Both the position numbers and the translations under genes were made by a program. From positions 1 through 19,354 of the forward strand of contig QMOF01000012.1 in NCBI GenBank assembly GCA_003650185.1: 19,354 nt of DNA. Reading direction: 5' to 3'. The notes under the pieces were generated by a model. The model made no database searches. It was not told the DNA's origin and was given only the letters and a program-made list of their open reading frames with translations. Positions 14,794 to 19,354 of the stretch are shown piece by piece. The DNA comes from Chloroflexota bacterium (GTDB lineage: Bacteria; Chloroflexota; Dehalococcoidia; UBA2247; RBG-13-53-26). Numbering within the stretch: position 1 is the first letter of the stretch; every line of letters starts with the position of its first letter.

Positions 14794-14841
14794 GGAGACT
14801 TGTTATCAGGTCTAGCGGAGAATATCCAACCGGAGTTCGAA

Positions 14842-15105
14842 TTGCATAAGGAAAGAAAAGGCTCTATTGTCGAAGCGTTCAGGCTTCACGAGAAGGATAC
14901 ATGCTCAACGGGGCTACAGGTAGCTCTCCTCACCGAGCGGATAATCGAATTGACCGAGCACCTGAAGGCCCATCGGCATGATTATCATTCCCAGCGAGGT
15001 TTGCTGAAGCTAGTGGGTCAAAGAAGGCGACTGCTAGCTTACCTGAAGCGGGAGGACGTGGGGCGCTACCGTGACGTTATCACCAGGCTCGGCTTGCGGA
15101 AGTAG
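14842..15105 (+). CDS. rpsO: 30S ribosomal protein S15
   Basis: S15 binds the central domain of 16S rRNA early in 30S assembly. I start it at TTG 14842 (87 residues, the usual length): GGAG lies 6 nt upstream and the protein then reads MHKERKGSIVEAF. An earlier in-frame ATG at 14758 would add 28 unrelated residues and run through the promoter. The core is classic: LTEHLKAHRHDYHSQRGLL, LVGQRRRLLAYLKRED and a final LGLRK. Residues equivalent to Thermus T21, Q27, H41, D48, S51 and Y68, which contact rRNA, are kept. However, the near-invariant DTGSPEVQ loop reads DTCSTGLQ (19-26), so Gly22 is Cys. pnp begins 62 nt downstream, the familiar rpsO-pnp arrangement, in which both are usually cotranscribed. 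Confidence 0.93.
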   Translation: MHKERKGSIVEAFRLHEKDTCSTGLQVALLTERIIELTEHLKAHRHDYHSQRGLLKLVGQRRRLLAYLKREDVGRYRDVITRLGLRK

Positions 15106-15167
15106 ACTGTCGTTGGCCCCCCAGGATCACTCTACACTTGTCATCTACGCAGGAGGATTATTCTAGG

Positions 15168-17402
15168 ATGGCACATCTACTCGAGACCCAAGTCGGCGAG
15201 GGTACACTGGTCTTGAAAACGGGGGACGTGGCAGTGCAGGCGAGCAGCGCTGTCACTGTGAGCTACGGGGACACGGTAGTGCTGGTTACAGCTTGTATGT
15301 CCAAAGAACCGCGAGAGGGGGCCACCTTTCTTCCGCTGACCGTAGACTACGAAGAGAGGCTGTACGCAGCCGGCAAGATACCAGGCGGGTTCTTCAGAAG
15401 AGAGGGCCGTCCCACCCAGCAGGCCATTCTGTCCAGTCGGCTGGTTGATCGCTTTCTTCGCCCCCTCTTTCCGAAGGCGTTCCGGCATGAAATACAGGTA
15501 ATAAGCACTGTTCTCTCTGTAGACCATGAGAATCCGCCTGATGTTCTCTCTGCCATTGGCGCTTCAGCAGCCGTAACCCTATCCGAAATTCCCTTCGATG
15601 GGCCAGTTGGGGCAGTCAGAGTGGGCTACGTCAACGGAAAGTTCCTGCTCAACCCCACGTACAGCCAGCTCCAGGAGAGCGTCCTCGACCTGGTCGTTGC
15701 AGGCACGAAGGAAACGGTGGTTATGATAGAAGCCGGGGGATCAGAGGTCTCCGAGGCGCTTGTCCTGGAAGCTATAAGATTCGGACAGCAGGCGAACCAG
15801 GAGATTATCAGAGCACAGGAGGACCTGAGGGGGCGCTGCGGCAAGCCCAAGCTGGACTTTCAGCCTGAGCAGCCTGACGCCGAACTTGAAGCGGCGGTAG
15901 GTGAGGTTGTCGGAGACAGGATCGACCAGCTTATTGGCAGGCACAAGCTAGAACGAGACGAGATGGTAGCGCAACTGAGGAAGGATGTGGTCGACAGACT
16001 GAGCGAGCGATATCCTCCTCAAGACGTCCTTTCCGTCCTGGACACCAAGGTCAAGGCCAGGATAAGATCAAGCATACTGGAAAGGGGTGTCCGGCCGGAC
16101 GGTCGCCGGGCGACGGATATCCGGCCTATCGAATGCGCCGTGGGACTTCTGCCCCGTACTCATGGGTCAGGTCTCTTCACCCGTGGCCTGACCCAGGTGC
16201 TGAACATCGCCACACTGGGCTCTGTGGGAGACGAGCAGATGCTGGACGGGCTGACGCTGGAGGAGAGCAAGCGGTTCATGCATCACTACAATTTCCCACC
16301 TTTCTCTACCGGGGAAGTAAAGCGCATCGGCACTCCGGGGCGGCGTGAGATCGGACACGGTGCGCTGGTGGAGAGGGCCCTCATACCGGTGCTACCACCG
16401 GAGGGGGACTTCCCTTACACCATCCGGTTGGTGTCCGAGGTTCTCAGCTCCAATGGGAGTACCTCCATGGCCTCAGTGTGCAGCAGCACGCTGTCTCTGA
16501 TGGACGCTGGCATACCCATCAAGGCCCCGGTGGCTGGCATAGCCATGGGCCTGGTCACCGGCCAGGATGGCCAGTTCGCTGTCCTGACCGACCTGGAAGG
16601 GATGGAGGATGCCTACGGGGACATGGATTTCAAGGTGGCCGGCACAGCAAAGGGGATAACTGCTATCCAGATGGACATCAAGGTCAAGGGGCTGAGTTAC
16701 CAGATACTGGAGAAAGCTCTGGAACAGGCCCGCGTGGCACGCCACACTGTCCTGGACAAGATAAGAGAGACAATTGCCAGCAGCCGACCCGAGCTGAGCA
16801 AGTATGCCCCGCGCATGGTCAAGATAAACATCGATCCGAGCAAGATTGGCACACTCATTGGACCGGGTGGCAAGACCATAAGGTCCATCATTGAGCAGAC
16901 AAAGACCACGGTCGACGTTGAGAATGACGGCACAGTGCTGGTCGGCTCCACTGACCCCGAGGCTGCGCAGAAGGCAATAGCCATGATCGAGAGTCTGACC
17001 AAAGAGGTGGAGGTCGGAGGCGTATACACTGGGAAAGTCACCCGCATATTCCCCTTCGGCGCCCTGGTGGAGATCCTTCCCGGCAAGGAGGGGCTGGTAC
17101 ACATCAGTGAACTCGCCGACTATAGAGTGCCCAGCGTTGAGGATGTGGTGAAGGTGGGAGATGAGATCACCGTCATGGTCAAAGAGGCTGACCGACAGGG
17201 AGGCAAAATAAGCCTGTCGCGGCGCGCAGTGTTCCAAGGGGAGTCGGAAAGGGAGAGAAAGCCCGAACGACCGAGTCCATCTGGCCGGGGCCACCCGCTC
17301 AGGCGGCACAGCGATGACGGCAGTCGTGGCGAAAGAGGAGGGGCCGGGGGCAGACGCTCTCATCCCTCTGGGCCCAATCCTGCAGGACACAGGAGCAGCT
17401 GA
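15168..17402 (+). CDS. pnp: Polyribonucleotide nucleotidyltransferase (PNPase)
   Basis: PNPase degrades RNA from the 3' end with phosphate and is part of the RNA decay machinery. The ATG at 15168 gives 744 residues; AGGAGG lies 11 nt upstream, and a TTG further up (15138) lies before that site. Two RNase PH domains (about 10-140 and 305-515) flank a helical region (about 230-300). The second has the catalytic D481, D487 and K489 in MEDAYGDMDFK. The KH domain has IGPGGKTI (564-571), and the S1 domain runs about 617-687. The tail after residue 690 is Arg/Gly/Ser-rich and looks disordered. The motif usually RGETQ is RGLTQ (339-343). dapB starts 13 nt after the stop. Confidence 0.96.
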   Translation: MAHLLETQVGEGTLVLKTGDVAVQASSAVTVSYGDTVVLVTACMSKEPREGATFLPLTVDYEERLYAAGKIPGGFFRREGRPTQQAILSSRLVDRFLRPLFPKAFRHEIQVISTVLSVDHENPPDVLSAIGASAAVTLSEIPFDGPVGAVRVGYVNGKFLLNPTYSQLQESVLDLVVAGTKETVVMIEAGGSEVSEALVLEAIRFGQQANQEIIRAQEDLRGRCGKPKLDFQPEQPDAELEAAVGEVVGDRIDQLIGRHKLERDEMVAQLRKDVVDRLSERYPPQDVLSVLDTKVKARIRSSILERGVRPDGRRATDIRPIECAVGLLPRTHGSGLFTRGLTQVLNIATLGSVGDEQMLDGLTLEESKRFMHHYNFPPFSTGEVKRIGTPGRREIGHGALVERALIPVLPPEGDFPYTIRLVSEVLSSNGSTSMASVCSSTLSLMDAGIPIKAPVAGIAMGLVTGQDGQFAVLTDLEGMEDAYGDMDFKVAGTAKGITAIQMDIKVKGLSYQILEKALEQARVARHTVLDKIRETIASSRPELSKYAPRMVKINIDPSKIGTLIGPGGKTIRSIIEQTKTTVDVENDGTVLVGSTDPEAAQKAIAMIESLTKEVEVGGVYTGKVTRIFPFGALVEILPGKEGLVHISELADYRVPSVEDVVKVGDEITVMVKEADRQGGKISLSRRAVFQGESERERKPERPSPSGRGHPLRRHSDDGSRGERGGAGGRRSHPSGPNPAGHRSS

Positions 17403-17415
17403 GAAAGGAAGCTTG

Positions 17416-18210
17416 ATGTCCGTGAGGGTCGTGGTTCAGGGAGCCCTGGGCAGAATGGGCAGAGAGGTAATAAATGCCCTGTGCAGCGACAGCGAAGCGA
17501 CTCCGGTAGGGGCGGTTGACGCCAGAGCCGAAGATGCCTACCTGTCCTTACCGGACCACTCGGGATCAATCCCTCTCTCAGCGGAGCTGAAGGCGATCCT
17601 GGAGCAGACCAACCCCGACGTCCTGGTTGACTTCAGCGTGGCAGAGGCCGCTCTGGCCGCGGCAAGAGTTGCCACCGGGCAGGGTGTGCACCTTGTGATC
17701 GGCACCACCGGTCTGTCTCCCGACAACCTGGCCGACATCGACGAGATGGCAAAATCCAGCCGTGTCGGTGCAGTGGTGGCACCCAATTTTGCGCTGGGGG
17801 CTATCCTCATGATTCACCTGGCAAGGCTAGCTGCCAGGTACTTCGACCATTGTGAGATTATCGAAATGCACCACGATCAGAAGCTGGACGCCCCCTCGGG
17901 AACGGCGCTGTCCACTGCCAGGGCGATCAGAGAGGCCAAGCAGGGGCCCTTCGTCTATCCAAGGGTGCACAAAGAAAGCCTCAGCGGCACCAGAGGCGGG
18001 CAACTCGACGGCATTGCGGTACACAGCGTTCGCCTGCCCGGTCTGCTGGCACATCAGGAAGTGATCTTCGGGACAGCAGGTCAGACGCTGAGCATTCGTC
18101 ATGACACCATCAACCGGGAATGCTACATGCCGGGAGTGCTGCTGGCCGTCAAGAGGGTCGGCGAACACAAAGGCCTGGTGTACGGGCTGGACAGACTACT
18201 CGGGTTGTAG
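17416..18210 (+). CDS. dapB: 4-hydroxy-tetrahydrodipicolinate reductase
   Basis: DapB makes tetrahydrodipicolinate with NAD(P)H in the lysine/diaminopimelate pathway. From the ATG at 17416 it has 264 residues, normal for the family; AAAGGAAG precedes the start. An upstream in-frame ATG at 17314 lies within pnp and would add 34 unrelated residues. The N-terminal nucleotide-binding motif is GALGRMG (9-15). GTTG is at 96-99 and APNFALG at 122-128. The catalytic signature HHDQKLDAPSGT starts at residue 152, with H152 and K156 in the roles of E. coli H159 and K163. The C-terminal part has LPGLLAHQEVIFG. It sits between pnp and asd with gaps of 13 nt on each side, so it is cotranscribed with both. 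Confidence 0.96.
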   Translation: MSVRVVVQGALGRMGREVINALCSDSEATPVGAVDARAEDAYLSLPDHSGSIPLSAELKAILEQTNPDVLVDFSVAEAALAAARVATGQGVHLVIGTTGLSPDNLADIDEMAKSSRVGAVVAPNFALGAILMIHLARLAARYFDHCEIIEMHHDQKLDAPSGTALSTARAIREAKQGPFVYPRVHKESLSGTRGGQLDGIAVHSVRLPGLLAHQEVIFGTAGQTLSIRHDTINRECYMPGVLLAVKRVGEHKGLVYGLDRLLGL

Positions 18211-18223
18211 AACAGGGGGGCGG

Positions 18224-19246
18224 GTGAAGAGACCTCGTGTTGCCATAGTAGGTGCTACAGGCCTGGTGGGGCAGGAGTTCATCAGGATTCTGGAGCAACG
18301 CCGCTTTCCCATGGCATCGATTCGGCTCTATGCCTCAGACCGCTCGACCGGGAAGACGCTGCAAGTCAAGGGCCAGAGAATAGAGGTCAAAGAGACCACC
18401 GAGGACTCTTTCGATGGCATTGACATTGCCCTCTTCTCAGCCGGGGCCGACATCAGCCGCCGCTTCTCGCCGCTGGCGGCACAGGCCGGGGCAACCGTGA
18501 TCGACAACAGCTCCGCCTTCAGGATGGAGCCTGATGTCCCTCTGGTGGTGCCTGAAGTGAATCCCGAAGATATCGAGGGCCATGGCGGGATCATCGCCAA
18601 CCCGAATTGCTCGACCATCCAGATGGTGGTGGCGCTGCATCCCCTGCACCAGGTCAACCCCATCAAGCGGGTGACAGTATCGACCTATCAGTCGGTTTCC
18701 GGAACAGGCAGCGCTGCCGTGGAAGAGCTGCGTATCCAGTCCGCATCTGTCCTCAACGGCAGCGGGGTTGTTGCCAGGGTCTACCCCTATCAGATAGCTT
18801 TCAACGTCCTTCCGGAGATCGACGTCTTCATGGAGAACGGGTATACCAAGGAAGAGTGGAAGCTGGTCGAAGAGACCCGCAAGATCATGCATGCTCCTGA
18901 CATGGCCATCTCAGCCACCTGTGCCAGGGTGCCAGTGGTGATCGGACACAGTGAAGCAGTACAGATAGAGTTCACCCAGCCCATGTCTGCCCAGGAAGCC
19001 AGAGAGCTTCTCCGCCAGGCCCCTGGCGTGAAGGTCATGGACGATCCGGCTGCCCGGGTCTACCCCTATCCGACCTTTGCGGCAGGCAGAGACGAGGTCT
19101 TCGTCGGAAGAATCAGGCAGGACTCCTCCCATCCCAACGGCCTGGTCCTCTGGATTGTGAGCGACAATTTGCGGAAGGGAGCGGCACTGAATGCGGTACA
19201 GATCGCTGAGGAGGTGCTCCGCAGGGCTGGCTCCAGGCAATGCTGA
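18224..19246 (+). CDS. asd: Aspartate-semialdehyde dehydrogenase
   Basis: Asd reduces aspartyl phosphate to aspartate semialdehyde, the branch point to lysine, threonine and methionine. I choose GTG 18224 (340 residues), because AGGGGGG lies just upstream and the protein then begins with the dinucleotide-binding motif VGATGLVGQE (9-18). An in-frame ATG at 18101 lies inside dapB and would add 41 unrelated residues. Catalytic Cys129 is in NPNCST, and the acid/base His242 is in GHSEAV. Other family motifs are VIDNSSAFRMEPDVPLVVPEVN in two parts (92-102 and 103-113), STYQSVSGTG, TCARVPV and FVGRIRQD. It follows dapB, the next-but-one enzyme in lysine synthesis, by 13 nt. Confidence 0.96.
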   Translation: MKRPRVAIVGATGLVGQEFIRILEQRRFPMASIRLYASDRSTGKTLQVKGQRIEVKETTEDSFDGIDIALFSAGADISRRFSPLAAQAGATVIDNSSAFRMEPDVPLVVPEVNPEDIEGHGGIIANPNCSTIQMVVALHPLHQVNPIKRVTVSTYQSVSGTGSAAVEELRIQSASVLNGSGVVARVYPYQIAFNVLPEIDVFMENGYTKEEWKLVEETRKIMHAPDMAISATCARVPVVIGHSEAVQIEFTQPMSAQEARELLRQAPGVKVMDDPAARVYPYPTFAAGRDEVFVGRIRQDSSHPNGLVLWIVSDNLRKGAALNAVQIAEEVLRRAGSRQC

Positions 19247-19354
19247 TACCAGGCCTGCTCGCCAAGCCGTGCCAGGCGGACCTGCCGCCGGTCAATCCGG
19301 CGAATGCCGAAGGATGTGGCAGACCGGCTGCGCACCCGGCGAGGAAAAGACAAA
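19247..19354 (+). other. Start of the intergenic or upstream region after asd
   Basis: No gene is supported in these 108 bases. A hairpin CGCCGG-TCAAT-CCGGCG (19286-19302) is present without a T tract. The last bases, GAGGAAAAGACAAA, look like a ribosome-binding site placed for a start codon just beyond the edge. By analogy with the lysine pathway, dapA would be a natural next gene, but this is inference. A 17-codon open frame from 19304 lacks any support. Confidence 0.4.

Larger units (their letters stand above)
14422..14841. other. Divergent intergenic region between pfkA and rpsO (420 bp)
   Basis: No gene is supported. From the pfkA side it holds a leader of about 105 nt with GGACC-GCGA-GGTCC (14465-14478) and a CCGCGAG/CTCGCGG repeat (14468-14474 and 14522-14528), then a minus-strand TATAAT at 14538-14533. 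Between about 14540 and 14737 I see only small hairpins, CCATG-CAA-CATGG and GGCTG-CCT-CAGCC (14685-14697). The rpsO promoter and leader occupy the right end. Confidence 0.65.

Noticed and set aside
16473..17390. A 305-codon minus-strand open frame opposite pnp
   Set aside because: It lies fully within the catalytic, KH and S1 coding regions of pnp and shows no domain of its own.
19304..19354. A short open frame of 17 codons running off the right edge
   Set aside because: It has no ribosome-binding site and no family similarity; the sequence at the very end instead looks like a ribosome-binding site for a later start.

Overview
The window is bacterial chromosomal DNA, GC-rich and densely packed with conserved housekeeping and amino-acid genes. 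I see no phage, transposon, CRISPR array, rRNA or tRNA. The best guess for the source is a Chloroflexota bacterium, probably Dehalococcoidia-like. This rests on the rpsO-pnp-dapB-asd gene order, the GuaB3-type IMP dehydrogenase, the PlsY and S15 sequence style, and a LivK substrate-binding protein that is a lipoprotein, as expected for a single-membrane (monoderm) cell. The assignment is an inference and was not tested against a database.

Layout. (1) Positions 1-6612, minus strand: a seven-gene operon read livK-livH-livM-livG-livF-iorA-iorB. It encodes a branched-chain/hydrophobic amino-acid ABC importer followed by both subunits of indolepyruvate:ferredoxin oxidoreductase; iorB is cut by the window edge. 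The genes from livH onward overlap or nearly touch, and a perfect 11-bp hairpin separates livK from livH. (2) Positions 6613-6956: a divergent regulatory region with candidate promoters facing both ways and several dyads. (3) Positions 6957-8066, plus strand: a complete type I dnaJ without dnaK or grpE beside it. (4) Positions 8056-13324, minus strand: guaB3-argF-der-plsY-gpsA, behind a very good sigma-70-like promoter. The end of gpsA overlaps the end of the convergent dnaJ. (5) Positions 13411-14421, minus strand: a pfkA-like gene with unusual active-site residues. (6) Positions 14422-14841: a second divergent promoter region. (7) Positions 14842-19246, plus strand: rpsO-pnp-dapB-asd. The window ends 108 bp after asd in what looks like the upstream region of another gene.

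How the genes fit together. The first operon couples uptake of hydrophobic or aromatic amino acids with ferredoxin-reducing oxidative decarboxylation of the derived 2-oxo acids, as in amino-acid-fermenting anaerobes. The central cluster mixes purine synthesis (GuaB3), arginine synthesis (ArgF), ribosome assembly (Der) and the two enzymes that feed glycerol-3-phosphate into phospholipids (GpsA, PlsY). The last cluster pairs a ribosomal protein with the RNA-degrading PNPase, then the first committed steps of the aspartate/lysine pathway (Asd, DapB).

I found no convincing undescribed multi-gene system. The most interesting items are protein-level: a PfkA homologue lacking three usual active-site residues, an S15 with a changed rRNA-contact loop, a GpsA with a C-terminal extension running into dnaJ, and an IorA with an altered second iron-sulfur motif. 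Six of the 18 genes appear to start at GTG or TTG; the three TTG starts (argF, pfkA, rpsO) are each supported by a Shine-Dalgarno sequence.
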